Positions 33,903-44,375 are shown, counted from the stretch's first letter. The stretch: 64,000 nt of DNA from Marinomonas aquimarina (GCF_900089755.1 NZ_FLOC01000008.1:100326-164325); one strand, 5' to 3'. Program-made: numbers and translations. Notes: generated from the letters alone by a model not told the origin.

Positions 33903-34376
33903 ATGAAGAAGTTATGGTTAGCCGCCGTTTGTTCATTAGCGCTAGTTGCATGTTCTGACGACGAAGTGGGCGATGTGTCTTTAGGTATGTTTACCCTAAA
34001 AGACATTAAAATCTCAAAACTTGAGGACGATAAAATCCCTGGCGTGACCTGCCATGTGGCATCGATTGAAGCCAATCTAAGCTTCTCCGACCCGAGTGAC
34101 AGCTCGATTGCCTGCCGCCAAACGGGAGAGATAACGCCCGCGATGATCGCAAGCATCGATAAAAGCAGCTCCGGCGAAGTGGTGTTTACCAAGTCAAAAA
34201 GCATCTTCTTCAAAACCATGAAGGTGCGCCGTATCTACGACGCCGACAACCAGACACTGATGTACCTGTCATATACCACCAAAGAAACGGAAGGCAGCTT
34301 CAAGCACAGCCTCTCAACCGTACCTTTGTGGGGCACTGACGCATATATGGAACCTAACCGTCAAGGTCAGCCATAG
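33903..34376 (+). CDS. creA: CreA family lipoprotein
   Basis: Periplasmic protein of 157 residues. The signal peptide ends in a lipobox-like LVAC (Cys17). Family segments are clear: DKIPGVTCHVASIEA, FSDPSDSSIACRQTGEI, VFTKSKSIFFKTMKVRRIYD and the C-terminal SLSTVPL. CreA is a conserved proteobacterial envelope protein of unknown biochemical role. AAAGGATG lies 7 nt before the ATG at 33903, so the ATG at 33894 is not used. Confidence 0.88.
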   Translation: MKKLWLAAVCSLALVACSDDEVGDVSLGMFTLKDIKISKLEDDKIPGVTCHVASIEANLSFSDPSDSSIACRQTGEITPAMIASIDKSSSGEVVFTKSKSIFFKTMKVRRIYDADNQTLMYLSYTTKETEGSFKHSLSTVPLWGTDAYMEPNRQGQP

Positions 34377-34386
34377 CCTTTAAGTG

Positions 34387-35301
34387 TTACTGGGGGGCAC
34401 GACAAGGGGAGCTTTCAAAGGCTTCCACCAAGAAGTCGATCATGGCTCGTATTTTCATGGGCAAACGACGATCGGCGGGAAACAAGACGTGCACTCCCCC
34501 CAAATCAAACGGCGGATGATCCAGCTCGATGCTGTGTAAGCGCCCTTCTTTGATCGCTTCTGAAACAATAAAGTTGGGTTGATAAATGATCCCTAGCCCG
34601 CCAATCGCCGCCGCCAGCAACGCATCGCCATTGTCTGCATTAAGGGTGCCTTTAACCGGGACATGCACATCTGCCTCAGCGCCAAACACCCAACGGCCTT
34701 TGCCCTGCTGCTGAGACAGTGTATAGCTTAAACAGTTATGACTGGCCAGATCCGCCACGCGTTTAGGCGTGCCATGGCGCGCAAAATACTCTGGTGAAGC
34801 ACACACCCGCATTGGGCAATTTCCAAGTCGACGTGCTTTTAATAGGCTATCTTCTAGGTGCCCCACCCGAATCATTAAATCCCAACCGTCTTGCAGTAAG
34901 TCTTGCTGCGAATCACTGAGACCCAACTCAACCTCCACTTGCGGATAGCGCCGACAAAAGTCCGGGATCAAGGGAGCTATGTGTCGCGAGCCAAACGATT
35001 GCGGCACGTTCATACGCAGCTTACCGACCGCCTCGACTCGTTGCGCACTGACTTCCGATTCGGCTTCTTCAAGCTCCTGCAAAAGACGCTGACAGGACAC
35101 TAAATAGTCCGCGCCGACATCGGTGAGCAACAACTGGCGCGTGGTGCGATGCAGCAATTTCACGCCTAAACGCTGCTCCAAAGCATCCATATGTTTGGTC
35201 GCCATGGCAGGCGACATGCCCAACTCCCGCGCCGCGGCCGACAAGCTGCCCAGTTCCGCTGCGCTTGAAAACACCCTCATTCCGGTGAATCGATCCAACA
35301 T
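34387..35301 (-). CDS. LysR-family regulator divergent from an SDR gene
   Basis: Regulator of 304 residues of the large CrgA/DhcR-like LysR group: MLDRFTGMRVFSSAAELGS, helix-turn-helix with MSPAMATKHMDALEQRLGVK, RTTRQLLLTDVG, then the effector domain. The start at 35301 gives the standard N-terminus; the longer frame to 35412 overlaps the SDR start. It is divergent from the SDR gene, 105 bp apart, which is the typical genetic arrangement for controlling one oxidoreductase. Confidence 0.93.
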   Translation of the reverse strand: MLDRFTGMRVFSSAAELGSLSAAARELGMSPAMATKHMDALEQRLGVKLLHRTTRQLLLTDVGADYLVSCQRLLQELEEAESEVSAQRVEAVGKLRMNVPQSFGSRHIAPLIPDFCRRYPQVEVELGLSDSQQDLLQDGWDLMIRVGHLEDSLLKARRLGNCPMRVCASPEYFARHGTPKRVADLASHNCLSYTLSQQQGKGRWVFGAEADVHVPVKGTLNADNGDALLAAAIGGLGIIYQPNFIVSEAIKEGRLHSIELDHPPFDLGGVHVLFPADRRLPMKIRAMIDFLVEAFESSPCRAPQ

Positions 35302-35406
35302 CCACTTCACACTCACAGTTAAAAGACTTACTAAAAATAGCACATTCTCACACTTAAAAGGCAAAGTTATAGTATTGGAAAATGATTCAAAACTGAGGAG
35401 AACACT

Positions 35407-36201
35407 ATGCAAATCGATCTAAGCGGAAAGCAGGCACTGGTGACCGGTGCAACAGGTGGCATTGGTCTGGCCATTGCGACAGGTCTCGCGCAAGCGGGTG
35501 CACAGGTCACGATTGTTGGTCGCAGCGCCGATAAAGTAGACAACGCTGTTACGGCGATTCATCAAGCCGCCAACCGTTCTGATTGTCGTGGCATCGTTGC
35601 CGATGCAGGAACCGCGCAAGGTTGTCATACCGTGATAGAGCAATTGCCCGCAGTCGATATCTTGATTAATAACCTTGGTATTTATGGTGGCTGTGAATTC
35701 TTCGACATTGACGATGACGCTTGGGAAGAGATGCTGCAAGTAAATGTCATGAGCGGTGTGCGTTTGGCGCGCCACTATGCCAAAGGCATGCGCGACAAGG
35801 GCTGGGGGCGCATTCAATTTATCTCCAGCGAGTCTGCGTTAAATATCCCATCTGAAATGGTGCACTACGGTGTCAGTAAAGCCGCAGTGCAAGGTGTGGC
35901 ACGTGGTCTAGCCAAAGTCTTAGCGGGCACTGGCGTCACGGTAAACACCGTATTACCAGGACCAACCCGTACCGAAGGTGCACAGCAGATGATCGCAGAA
36001 ATGGCGGCCGAACGTGGTGTGACAGCAGAAGAAATGGAAGCACTTTTCCTACAAGAAAATCGTCCGTCGACCTTACTAAAACGCTTTGCTAGCCCAGAAG
36101 AAGTAGCTAACCTGTCTGTCTACGCAGCGTCGAAACAAGCCAGCGCCACAACAGGGGCAGCCCTTCGCGTGGAAGGAGGCATTGTCGAAAGCATTGCTTA
36201 A
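35407..36201 (+). CDS. Short-chain dehydrogenase/reductase
   Basis: NAD(P)-dependent classical SDR of 264 residues. It has the cofactor motif TGATGGIGLAIATGLA (14-29), the NNLG strand motif, catalytic Ser in FISSES and YGVSK (Tyr-x-x-x-Lys, about 155-159), and the C-terminal ALRVEGG. GAGGAG about 7 nt upstream fixes the start. The substrate is unknown; regulation is probably by the divergent LysR protein. Confidence 0.93.
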   Translation: MQIDLSGKQALVTGATGGIGLAIATGLAQAGAQVTIVGRSADKVDNAVTAIHQAANRSDCRGIVADAGTAQGCHTVIEQLPAVDILINNLGIYGGCEFFDIDDDAWEEMLQVNVMSGVRLARHYAKGMRDKGWGRIQFISSESALNIPSEMVHYGVSKAAVQGVARGLAKVLAGTGVTVNTVLPGPTRTEGAQQMIAEMAAERGVTAEEMEALFLQENRPSTLLKRFASPEEVANLSVYAASKQASATTGAALRVEGGIVESIA

Positions 36202-36291
36202 CCGCTTTTAGCCTTCAGAGGCCTAAAAAAACCTTAGCAACGATAAAAAGTGAAGACATGGCGTCGGCAAATAGTTGCTGGCGCTGTGTGA

Positions 36292-36576
36292 CTAATTTGC
36301 GTTACGCTCAGCGATACATTCCTCAGAACCCATCTCAAACTCGCGACAAATCCATGGTCGATTTTCGTAGATATTGCACATCAAATTATCTCGATTCAAG
36401 GCAGAGCACCAACCATCGTCCAAACGCTTCATCACTTCACTGCCCCACTCATTCGTCTCAATATGTTCCTGTGGCACGCCAGTGTCAGAGATAATCATAA
36501 CCTCTAAGCGACAGCAGCAAGCAAGACAAGTCGCGCAGGTAACGTCCGAGGTTGGCAGTGTTTTTATAGCAATCAT
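36292..36576 (-). CDS. YkgJ-family cysteine-cluster protein
   Basis: Protein of 94 residues with the UPF0153/YkgJ cysteine pattern: CATCLACCC near residues 14-22, then WCSALN, MCNIYENRPWICREFEMG. Such clusters are expected to bind zinc or an iron-sulfur centre. The biological role is unknown. It is located downstream of the cold-shock gene on the same strand, separated by a terminator. Confidence 0.88.
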   Translation of the reverse strand: MIAIKTLPTSDVTCATCLACCCRLEVMIISDTGVPQEHIETNEWGSEVMKRLDDGWCSALNRDNLMCNIYENRPWICREFEMGSEECIAERNAN

Positions 36577-36609
36577 TGGGGCTCCCTATCATGGCTCAGG
36601 CATAAAAAA

Positions 36610-36629
36610 AGGCTGCCTGACGGCAACCT
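36610..36629 (-). terminator. Terminator of the cold-shock gene
   Basis: Minus-strand stem AGGTTGCC / GGCAGCCT (one G-T pair) with a 4-nt loop followed by TTTTTTTATG. Confidence 0.8.
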
Positions 36630-36660
36630 CTTCTTTGTATCGCAATTCATCTATGACAGA

Positions 36661-36870
36661 TTATAGCGCTACGATGTTTTCAGCCTGAGGGCCTTTTGGA
36701 CCTTTCGTCACGATGAATTCAACCGCTTGGCCTTCAGCCAACGTTTTGAAGCCAGAGCTTACGATCGCGCTGAAGTGAGCGAACACATCAGGACCAGATT
36801 TCTGCTCGATGAAGCCAAAACCTTTTGTTTCGTTGAACCATTTTACTGTGCCAGTCATTGTAGTAGACAT
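36661..36870 (-). CDS. CspA-family cold-shock protein
   Basis: Single OB-fold nucleic-acid chaperone of 69 residues with both RNA-binding motifs: KGFGFI (RNP1) and VFAHFSAI (RNP2). Acts on mRNA structure in the cytoplasm. The start at 36870 ([13 protein letters not shown]) is standard for the family; the open frame continues seven codons further upstream. A long A/T-rich leader precedes it, as is usual for csp genes. Confidence 0.96.
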   Translation of the reverse strand: MSTTMTGTVKWFNETKGFGFIEQKSGPDVFAHFSAIVSSGFKTLAEGQAVEFIVTKGPKGPQAENIVAL

Positions 36871-37200
36871 AAATATATACCTGTAGATCAAAAAATAAGA
36901 GAGCCTTGAAAAGGCGGATATAGCGGGAAAGAGAACAAAGTTTTAAATACTACAGGACGGAGAACTACGAATAACGCTACGTAAAGAGGATGTTAAAAAG
37001 ACGCTGTGTTTCTAGCTGCGTTCAATATATATACAACAGTTAACCGAGTCAATGTTTATTTCTATTATCTCCAAAAAGGTTCACCTTCATTTGACCTTCT
37101 TAGAATGAGCACACTCTACGCTTTACCTAAAGGCGAGAGGCTTGGCGAACGTCAGCCCGCCATCAGAGGTCGAGCCGACTTTGTTATGAAAATAAGGCTA
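36871..37200. other. Leader of the cold-shock gene and intergenic DNA
   Basis: About 330 bp without a convincing gene. The part nearest the csp start should be its long 5' leader (AGGT about 12 nt before the ATG). An 80-codon open frame on the plus strand (37006-37248) runs into the 3' end of msrQ, has no ribosome binding site and an unnatural composition, and was not called. Confidence 0.5.
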
Positions 37201-37794
37201 TCAGAAGGCGTTAGAACGTTTCTGCCCCCCGAGCAATCGATAGCCTAGCAGCAGCGCGAACACGACTGAAAAGATCACGGCCAGAGAGGTGTCGCTTTTC
37301 ACTTGCCACCATAAGTGCGCCACTATGGCGATGGCGGCGAGATAGACGAGGCGATGCAAGCGCTTCCAGTGACGCCCGAGTCGCTTCATCATTTTCTTAG
37401 TGCTGCTGATGGCTAATGCAAAGAGAATCACTAACGCCAAAACCCCTGCGTAGATATAAGGCTTTTCCACTAGATCCGAACGTATCCAGTTCCAGCTAAG
37501 ACCGGCGAACAGGACTAAGTAAATCAATAGATGCACAAGGGCGTAGAAAAACGCCGAGAGCCCAACAAACCGTCGATAGCGAGCCAATACCTTTAAGTGT
37601 TTTACTTTCATTAAGGGCGAGACAGACAAGGCCGCCGCCATAAAGACACAAGCCCAAATGCCACTTAAGCGCATAAGTAATTTACCGGGGTCAGGAAAAT
37701 ACTGACCTGATAAAAGAGAGCCCAGCATCCAAACAAACGGCAGTAAAAACACCACCAGTAAATATGGTTTTTCTTTTCGATCCCAGAATCTCAT
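37201..37794 (-). CDS. msrQ: MsrQ haem-binding membrane subunit
   Basis: Inner-membrane haem b protein of 197 residues (YedZ family) with about six membrane segments and conserved His residues (for example FYALVHLLIYL, HWKRLHRLVYLAA). It passes electrons from the respiratory chain to MsrP for repair of oxidised methionine in periplasmic proteins. It starts 4 bp after the msrP stop, so the two are co-translated. Confidence 0.95.
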   Translation of the reverse strand: MRFWDRKEKPYLLVVFLLPFVWMLGSLLSGQYFPDPGKLLMRLSGIWACVFMAAALSVSPLMKVKHLKVLARYRRFVGLSAFFYALVHLLIYLVLFAGLSWNWIRSDLVEKPYIYAGVLALVILFALAISSTKKMMKRLGRHWKRLHRLVYLAAIAIVAHLWWQVKSDTSLAVIFSVVFALLLGYRLLGGQKRSNAF

Positions 37795-37798
37795 AACG

Positions 37799-38788
37799 TC
37801 AAAAATGTCTCTTTAGATCCATGCCAGCGTACAAACTGGCGACTTCGTCTTCATAACCATTGAACATTTTTGTTTCCATCACATTTGGGAAAATCACACC
37901 ACTTGGCAGCCTTCTCTCTTCTTTCTGCGACCAACGCGGATGATCTACTTGCGGGTTCACATTGGCATAAAAACCGTATTCATTGGGCGCAAGGTCCATC
38001 CAAGTAGAGGTCGGCATCTTTTCAACGAAGCGTATTTTGACGATGGATTTAATACTCTTAAAGCCATATTTCCAAGGCACCACCAGCCTAACCGGAGCAC
38101 CATTTTGATTCGGTAAGACACTGCCATACATGCCGACACTGAGTAACGCCAATGGGTTCATGGCTTCATCGATGCGCAAACCTTCACGATAAGGCCAATT
38201 GATCGAACCACCGCGCTGCTCAGGCATTTGCTTCGGATCATAAAGGGTTTCGAAATAGACGAATTTGGCTTTGGAAGTGGGTTTAAATTTCTTCAACACG
38301 TCAGCAAGCGGTATACCTACCCAAGGAATCACCATTGACCAAGCTTCAACGCAGCGCAGGCGGTAGATTCGCTCTTCTAAGGCCGCTTCTTTGATAATAT
38401 CCTCTAAATCAAAGACACCCGTGACCTCAGCCTCCCCTTCGACGGTAATGCTCCAAGGACGTGTTTCGAGCGTTGCGGACCTTTTTGCCGGATCGTCCTT
38501 GCCATAGCCAAATTCATAGAAATTATTGTAAGACGTCGTTACTTCATAAGGGGTGGGGGTTTCCTCTTTGCCAAATGGGGTTTCGGCAATGCGATGAAAG
38601 GCATCTTGCAGTGATGCTGGAGGCGATAATGGGTTCCCCGATTGCAGCGCAGCAAAGGCCTTTCCAAAACCAAGCCCTAACGCAGCACCACCCGAGACCT
38701 TCATAAATTGGCGTCTGTTAAGATATACAGATTGATCCGTTACCTCATTTTCAGAACAGTCAGACCGTTTCTTGTTTTTAATTAACAT
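37799..38788 (-). CDS. msrP: MsrP periplasmic methionine-sulfoxide reductase catalytic subunit
   Basis: Molybdopterin enzyme of 329 residues (YedY family), exported by Tat: twin-arginine motif [12 protein letters not shown] (24-35). The molybdenum-ligating Cys146 lies in [14 protein letters not shown]. Repairs methionine sulfoxide in envelope proteins together with MsrQ. A GGAGAG ribosome binding site precedes the start. It is the first gene of the msrPQ operon; its promoter region contains the 60-bp direct repeats. Confidence 0.96.
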   Translation of the reverse strand: MLIKNKKRSDCSENEVTDQSVYLNRRQFMKVSGGAALGLGFGKAFAALQSGNPLSPPASLQDAFHRIAETPFGKEETPTPYEVTTSYNNFYEFGYGKDDPAKRSATLETRPWSITVEGEAEVTGVFDLEDIIKEAALEERIYRLRCVEAWSMVIPWVGIPLADVLKKFKPTSKAKFVYFETLYDPKQMPEQRGGSINWPYREGLRIDEAMNPLALLSVGMYGSVLPNQNGAPVRLVVPWKYGFKSIKSIVKIRFVEKMPTSTWMDLAPNEYGFYANVNPQVDHPRWSQKEERRLPSGVIFPNVMETKMFNGYEDEVASLYAGMDLKRHF

Positions 38789-38857
38789 GGTTCTCTCCTC
38801 TGCTATGCATCGGATTGACCGTCAAACTAAGTACTGGTTCCCCAGCGTAATGAATAA

Positions 38858-38917
38858 TTGAATGGCATGGAATGGTGCAGCAAAGCAGTCGGTAAGCGCC
38901 AAAGCTGAGATCTCAGC
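38858..38917. repeat. Direct repeat, copy 1 (about 60 bp)
   Basis: Begins TTGAATGGCATGGAATGG and continues through AAAGCAGTC, TAAGCGCC and AAGCTGAG. About 85-90% identical by eye to the copy at 39040-39099. Weaker similarity continues for another 25 bp (ACATTnC ... AAACTT). It lies in the msrP-mscS divergent interval, with no other feature recognised in 38789-39158. Confidence 0.8.
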
Positions 38918-39039
38918 CTCCTCGAAACATTACCTAGGCAGAGAAACTTTTCCCTCGGGAACCGAGGTCCTACAAAAGCACATTAGCGGTATGCCATGCG
39001 TTTGATTTACGCTGACGACCGGAGATATGCGCAAGCAAA

Positions 39040-39099
39040 TTGAATGGCATGGAATGACGCAGTAAAGCAGTCGTTAAGCGCCGAAGCTGAGGACTCAAC
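39040..39099. repeat. Direct repeat, copy 2 (about 60 bp)
   Basis: Same orientation as copy 1, starting 182 bp further on. It ends about 60 bp before the start codon of the MscS channel gene, so it could carry promoter or operator sequence. Confidence 0.8.
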
Positions 39100-39158
39100 A
39101 TTCGCAAAGGAACAAAACTTGCAGCGATCATTCATAATTCTCTGATAAGGATGCTTTT

Positions 39159-40241
39159 ATGAATGATATCAGTTCCTTAAACCAGCTGTTTCCAGATTGG
39201 GCGCTACCTGTCTTTATTGTACTGGTCATTATCGGTGCGTTATTGCTGATCAAGCGCTTGGTACTGAGTCGTTTAATCCGATTGGCGGACAAGAGTAACT
39301 TTTTCTTAGATTCCCTCTTGCTACACGCCATAAAAGTCCCCCTTTCGCTGCTGATTTTCTGCATCGGTTTATTTCTTTTAGAAAAGCTCACATCAGAAGA
39401 CGCCGTGATCGGCGAGAAGATAGAAGGCTCCACCCTCTACGCGATGCCAATTTTGCTGGTGATTGCCGCGGTGTTTTTCTTAGACCGCATCATCACCGGC
39501 AGTATTAATCACTACAGCGACAAGTCATCACTGCTACAAAGCAGTCGCCCGATCGTCAAAGGCATCAGCCGATCGTTCGTTTTTGGCATCGGCATTCTGG
39601 TGCTACTGGGCACATTGGGCATTTCCATAACCCCATTAATTGCTTCATTAGGGATTGGTTCGTTAGCCGTGGCGCTAGCGCTACAACCTACCTTGGAGAA
39701 CTTTTTCTCTGGTGTGCAGCTATTGGTGGACCGTCCCATTCGGGTGGGAGACTTCATTGAGCTGGATTCTGGTGAACAAGGCTTTGTGGAGAAAATCGGC
39801 TGGCGCTCTACCTGGATAAAGATGCTGCCAAATAATACGGTGATTATGCCTAACAGTGTGCTGTCCGAGTCCAAAATCATTAACTACTTTTACCCCTCAC
39901 GACAGATGTCAGTATCGGTGGAAGTCGGCGTTCATTACGATTCAGATCTCGAGCATGTCGAAGCAGTCGTTAAGGAGGTCGGCAAGCAACTAATGGAGGA
40001 ACATGAGTTTGGCGTGCCGACTCATGATCCGATTGTGTTTTTCCATACCTTCGATAATTCCAGTATTAACTTTACTGTGATTCTCAAAGGCCAAGAATTC
40101 TTCCATCAGTTCTTCCTGCGGGCAGCCTTTATCAAACAACTACACAGACGCTTTAAAGAAGAGAATATTGTGATTCCTTACCCAATCCGAGCGATTAATA
40201 CCGAGCAAGAAAGTGCCCGCATCATTCGCTCAGACGAGTGA
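39159..40241 (+). CDS. MscS-family mechanosensitive channel
   Basis: Inner-membrane channel of 360 residues with about four or five N-terminal membrane segments. The pore-lining helix and beta domain are recognisable: SLGIGSLAVALALQPTLENFFSG, VDRPIRVGDFIELDSGEQGFVEKIGWRSTWI and MLPNNTVIMPNS. Opens on hypo-osmotic shock to release solutes. It is divergent from msrPQ. The extra N-terminal segments make it larger than E. coli MscS (286 residues). Confidence 0.94.
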   Translation: MNDISSLNQLFPDWALPVFIVLVIIGALLLIKRLVLSRLIRLADKSNFFLDSLLLHAIKVPLSLLIFCIGLFLLEKLTSEDAVIGEKIEGSTLYAMPILLVIAAVFFLDRIITGSINHYSDKSSLLQSSRPIVKGISRSFVFGIGILVLLGTLGISITPLIASLGIGSLAVALALQPTLENFFSGVQLLVDRPIRVGDFIELDSGEQGFVEKIGWRSTWIKMLPNNTVIMPNSVLSESKIINYFYPSRQMSVSVEVGVHYDSDLEHVEAVVKEVGKQLMEEHEFGVPTHDPIVFFHTFDNSSINFTVILKGQEFFHQFFLRAAFIKQLHRRFKEENIVIPYPIRAINTEQESARIIRSDE

Positions 40242-40249
40242 GACAAGGC

Positions 40250-41383
40250 TTAGATTACCAATGATTCACGGCTTAGGTCTTTAATACTGTTTGCGCCCGT
40301 CAGCGTCATGGCAACGCGCATTTCTTTTTCGATCAGGTCGAGTACATTTTCTACCCCCGCTTGCCCCGCTGTGGCCAAGGCATAAACAAAGGCACGACCA
40401 AGCAAGGTGCAGTCTGCGCCCAGCGCCAACATACGCACTACATCAAGGCCGGTGCGAATACCGGAATCCACGAGGATTTTAATGTCGCCTTTGACCGCAT
40501 CGGCGATCTCTGGCAAGGCGCGCGCGGACGATAAGACGCCATCTAGCTGACGACCACCGTGGTTGGAAACGATGATGCCATCGGCGCCAAAGCGAACCGC
40601 GTCTTTGGCGTCTTCGGTATCAAGGATGCCTTTGATAATCATCGGGCCGTCCCAGAAATCACGAATCCACTCTAGGTCTTGCCAAGAAATCGATGGATCG
40701 AAGTTTTTGCCCAACCAACCAATGTAGTCTTCAAGCTTGGTTGGCTCACCACGGTAAGTGGAAATGTTCCCTAGGTCGTGGGGCTTACCATTGATGCCCA
40801 CATCCCACGCCCACGCGGGGTGAGTCATGGCCTGCATGACACGGCGAAGCGCCGCATTCGGGCCACTCATACCTGAGTGCATATCACGGTAACGGGCCCC
40901 CGGCACTGGCATATCCACTGTGAACACCAAATTTTTAATGCCTTGAGCTTTGGCGCGCTCGAGCACATTTTTCATAAAACCACGGTCTTTAAGCACGTAT
41001 AGCTGGAACCAAATGGGTTTACTGACGGCAGCACTCACCTCTTCGATCGGACAAACCGATACCGTCGATAAGGTAAACGGAATGCCTTTGCTTTCTGCCG
41101 CTTTGGCGGCTTGTACTTCGCCACGACGGGCATACATACCGGTTAAGCCCACGGGGGCTAAGGCAATCGGTAGGGACAGATTTTCGCCAAAGAGTTCAGA
41201 CTCAAGATTCAAGTCTGACATATTTTTCAAAATGCGCTGACGCAAAGCGATGTCCGCTAGATCATCCGTGTTGCGACGCATTGTATGCTCACCGTATGAG
41301 CCACCATCAATGTAATGGAATAGAAATGGCGGTAGCTTGGCTTTGGCCGCGGCACGGTAGTCAGTCGATGCTGAAATGATCAT
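40250..41383 (-). CDS. lldD: L-lactate dehydrogenase (FMN, quinone-linked)
   Basis: Membrane-associated flavoenzyme of 377 residues oxidising L-lactate to pyruvate. The start is the ATG at 41383 ([20 protein letters not shown]), which matches the N-terminus of LldD proteins and has GGAG upstream. Family motifs: [22 protein letters not shown], and the active site [11 protein letters not shown] with catalytic His. It lies downstream of lldP in the same direction with a 66-bp gap, forming a lactate utilisation operon. Confidence 0.96.
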   Translation of the reverse strand: MIISASTDYRAAAKAKLPPFLFHYIDGGSYGEHTMRRNTDDLADIALRQRILKNMSDLNLESELFGENLSLPIALAPVGLTGMYARRGEVQAAKAAESKGIPFTLSTVSVCPIEEVSAAVSKPIWFQLYVLKDRGFMKNVLERAKAQGIKNLVFTVDMPVPGARYRDMHSGMSGPNAALRRVMQAMTHPAWAWDVGINGKPHDLGNISTYRGEPTKLEDYIGWLGKNFDPSISWQDLEWIRDFWDGPMIIKGILDTEDAKDAVRFGADGIIVSNHGGRQLDGVLSSARALPEIADAVKGDIKILVDSGIRTGLDVVRMLALGADCTLLGRAFVYALATAGQAGVENVLDLIEKEMRVAMTLTGANSIKDLSRESLVI

Positions 41384-41449
41384 AGATAACACTCCATGAA
41401 TATTGCTGGGTGAGCTAAGTTGCCCACCCTTTTTAGGTATAAAAAATGA

Positions 41450-43144
41450 TTACTTCATCAAGGTATCGGTCAGCTGCACACCGTAAATGATTACCGTGCC
41501 GACGATGCCCGTCATAATCAGGTAGTAACAAGTTGGGATAATGGTTTTACGTAACGTTGCCCCTTCGCGGCCCAGCAAGCCTACTGTTGCAGAAGCGGCC
41601 ACGACGTTGTGAATCGCGATCATATTGCCCGCCGCAGCGCCCACCGCCTGCAGTGCAATCACCGCTGCGCTGGAGACACTTAATGCCTGCGCCACTTCAA
41701 ACTGGAATTGGCTAAACATCATGTTCGACACCGTGTTAGAACCTGCAATAAAGGCACCTAAGGCACCAATCATGGCACTGATCGCTGGGAAGGCATCCCC
41801 CACCATGCCGGCAACAACATTCGCCGTCGTCACTGGCATACTGGCAAGATCCGCGGTGTTCACCCCCGAGTTGATAAAGATGCGCACCATAGGAATCGTG
41901 AATACCAATACGAAGCCTGCGCCGACCAAGGTTTTCGTCGATTCCCCTAGGGCATTTTTAAAGGCATTCATATTCTTGCCTTGTACAAGTGTTGCCACCA
42001 AGGCCGAGAAGATCAAAATACCACCTGGTAAGTAAAGCGGGGCAAACGAGGCGCTGATGCCCACTTCACCCAGAATGTCTTTAAAGCCAACCGTTACGCT
42101 CAACAGCAGGGCTTTAAACTCGCCGCTAACACGGCTGATCACTAAGATTGCCGCCAGCAACACGTAGGGAAACCAAGCTTTCACCAGGCTCATTGGCGCT
42201 TTATCAACGTCATCTTGTAGGCTCATTTTTAGCGACCCTAACCAGCTGTTTGGCCAATCCTTTTCATCTGCGAAATTCCACGCTGTTTTGGGTGTTAAGA
42301 AGCCAACTTTAGCCGCGCCCACCACCAGCGTTAAGCTCACCAAGCCACCCACTAATGATGGGAACTCAGCACCCAGAAACATCCCCGTTAGAGCATAAGG
42401 CACAGTGAAGGCTAAACCGGCAAACAAGGCAAATGGCAGAATGCTCAAGCCTTCGCGCCAACTGCGGTTAGCGCCAAAGAAGCGCGTCAGCATCACCGCC
42501 ATAAAGGCTGGCATCAAGGTGCCCACCAGCGCATGGATCAAGGCCACGTTAGTGGTGATTTGCTGGATATACACTTCCCAAGTCGAGCCATTAGCGATCA
42601 AGGCATTACTGATGTTGTGTACATCAAGGCCGTTGTTCACACCCACAATGATAGGCGTACCCACTGCACCGAAAGAGACAGGGGTGGATTGAATCATCAT
42701 CCCCACCATGACCGCCGCCAAAGCAGGGAAACCAATCGCTACCAACAAAGGGGCCGCAATGGCCGCAGGGGTACCAAAGCCTGACGCACCTTCAATAAAG
42801 GAGCCAAAACACCAAGCAATGATGATGGTTTGTATGCGTCGGTCAGGAGAAATATTGGTAAAGCCATTACGAATCGCCGTAATCGCGCCCGTATGCTTTA
42901 AGGTATTGAGTAGGAAGATGGCACCAAACACGATCCACAAGACGGTCACGGTAATGCCCAAGCCTTGCAGCAAAGAAGCCAGAATGCGGTTAATCGACAT
43001 TCCCCAAGTGGTAAACGCAATCATCACGGTCAGCAGCAAGACGATCGGCATCGCTTTCTTGGCTGGCCAGTTGAACCCCACCAGCAACACGCCGGCGACG
43101 ACTATGGGAATAAAGGCAATAATGGCTAATAACGCTTCGCTCAT
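41450..43144 (-). CDS. lldP: L-lactate permease
   Basis: Inner-membrane lactate-proton symporter of 564 residues (LctP family) with about 12-14 membrane segments. Signature regions include [20 protein letters not shown], the [19 protein letters not shown] loop and [18 protein letters not shown]. First gene of the lldPD operon. It is divergent from a LysR gene instead of the GntR-type LldR found in enteric bacteria. Confidence 0.96.
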   Translation of the reverse strand: MSEALLAIIAFIPIVVAGVLLVGFNWPAKKAMPIVLLLTVMIAFTTWGMSINRILASLLQGLGITVTVLWIVFGAIFLLNTLKHTGAITAIRNGFTNISPDRRIQTIIIAWCFGSFIEGASGFGTPAAIAAPLLVAIGFPALAAVMVGMMIQSTPVSFGAVGTPIIVGVNNGLDVHNISNALIANGSTWEVYIQQITTNVALIHALVGTLMPAFMAVMLTRFFGANRSWREGLSILPFALFAGLAFTVPYALTGMFLGAEFPSLVGGLVSLTLVVGAAKVGFLTPKTAWNFADEKDWPNSWLGSLKMSLQDDVDKAPMSLVKAWFPYVLLAAILVISRVSGEFKALLLSVTVGFKDILGEVGISASFAPLYLPGGILIFSALVATLVQGKNMNAFKNALGESTKTLVGAGFVLVFTIPMVRIFINSGVNTADLASMPVTTANVVAGMVGDAFPAISAMIGALGAFIAGSNTVSNMMFSQFQFEVAQALSVSSAAVIALQAVGAAAGNMIAIHNVVAASATVGLLGREGATLRKTIIPTCYYLIMTGIVGTVIIYGVQLTDTLMK

Positions 43145-43319
43145 TCAAGACTCCTAAGCTGAGATAACGCATACAACGCCAGCCGCTAGCAAAGGCTGAT
43201 CGCGATGCAGGGATCTCTTCTGTGTTTGATTTATTTTTGTGCAGAGGAATCTATCGGTTTATCTTTGTTTGATATATGCCCATAATTAAAAACATTATTT
43301 CCAAAAGTTACATAATAGT

Positions 43320-44219
43320 ATGCATTCTGACGATCTGATCTTATTTGCCCATGTGGTCGAGCTGGGCAGTTTTAGCAAAGCTGCCGAGCAAAATGACGTG
43401 ACCAACTCGGTGGTCAGTAAACGCATTGCACGCTTGGAAAAAGACCTCAACGTCCAGCTTTTGTACCGCACCACTCGCAAGCTGACGCTGACCGAAGCCG
43501 GCCAAGCACTGTTTATTAAAGCCAAACAAGTGGCACAGGCAACGCAAGAAGCCAGCAATGCGGTAGCAGGGTTTGGTGAGTCGATTCAAGGCCATGTCAA
43601 AATGTCGGTGCCGACGATTTCGGGAGAATTATTGCTGGCCGATGCAGTGGCAGAGTTTTGCAACTTGCACCCAGGGTTAAGCGTCGATATGTCGCTGGAT
43701 AATCAGTTTGTCGATTTGGTAACGGAGGGCTACGACCTAGTCATTCGAACCGGCCATTTGGAAGACTCCAGCCTGATTGCGCGGCATATTTTGGATTCCC
43801 ACTGGATTGTCTGTGCCTCACCAGCTTACATCAAACGCTATGGTCGCCCAGAAACACCGGAGTCCTTGGTGAAGCATAATTGCCTGCAGTATTCCTACCA
43901 AACCACTGGTGCCAATGAATGGGAATTTAAAGGCGCAGAGCAAAACTATACCGTGAAAGTATCCGGTTCGTTTTCCAGTGATAATGCCACCGCACTTCGC
44001 AAAGCCGCTCTTGGGGGTCATGGCATCGCCTACTTGCCACGCTGTTTGGTTTACCATGACCTTCGAAACGGTGAGCTGATTGATATTTTGCCGCAGCAAG
44101 TCGGTAAGATTCTCGGCGTCTACGCGGTGTACCCCTTTACCCGTCAACTGCCGAAAAAGCTGAAACTGTTAATCGAGCATATACGCCAACGCTACAAATC
44201 GATTGAGCATTATTTTTGA
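43320..44219 (+). CDS. LysR-family regulator, probable control of lldPD
   Basis: Regulator of 299 residues with N-terminal helix-turn-helix (DDLILFAHVVELGSFSKAA, VTNSVVSKRIARLEKDLNVQ) and an effector domain (about 90-290). It is divergent from lldP with a 175-bp interval, so it is the best local candidate for lactate-responsive control. No defined operator could be singled out by eye. Confidence 0.92.
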   Translation: MHSDDLILFAHVVELGSFSKAAEQNDVTNSVVSKRIARLEKDLNVQLLYRTTRKLTLTEAGQALFIKAKQVAQATQEASNAVAGFGESIQGHVKMSVPTISGELLLADAVAEFCNLHPGLSVDMSLDNQFVDLVTEGYDLVIRTGHLEDSSLIARHILDSHWIVCASPAYIKRYGRPETPESLVKHNCLQYSYQTTGANEWEFKGAEQNYTVKVSGSFSSDNATALRKAALGGHGIAYLPRCLVYHDLRNGELIDILPQQVGKILGVYAVYPFTRQLPKKLKLLIEHIRQRYKSIEHYF

Positions 44220-44375
44220 CGCATCATTGCACCGCTTAGCCTGCTGCCCTACACTGGTGCCATCTTATCACTTGCAGAGGAGCGTAACGCGCCGTGAACA
44301 ACTAAGCCTTTTTCCAACTTTTCTATTTTTGTTGAATCAAGGTGAGGAAGTCACAGACTTCCGAGTGAGCGTGTT

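Noticed and set aside
37006..37248. 80-codon plus-strand frame
   Set aside because: No ribosome binding site, unnatural composition, and its end overlaps msrQ.
42405..43157. Plus-strand frames opposite lldP
   Set aside because: Rich in Lys, Ala and Pro as expected for antisense of a membrane transporter; no independent support.
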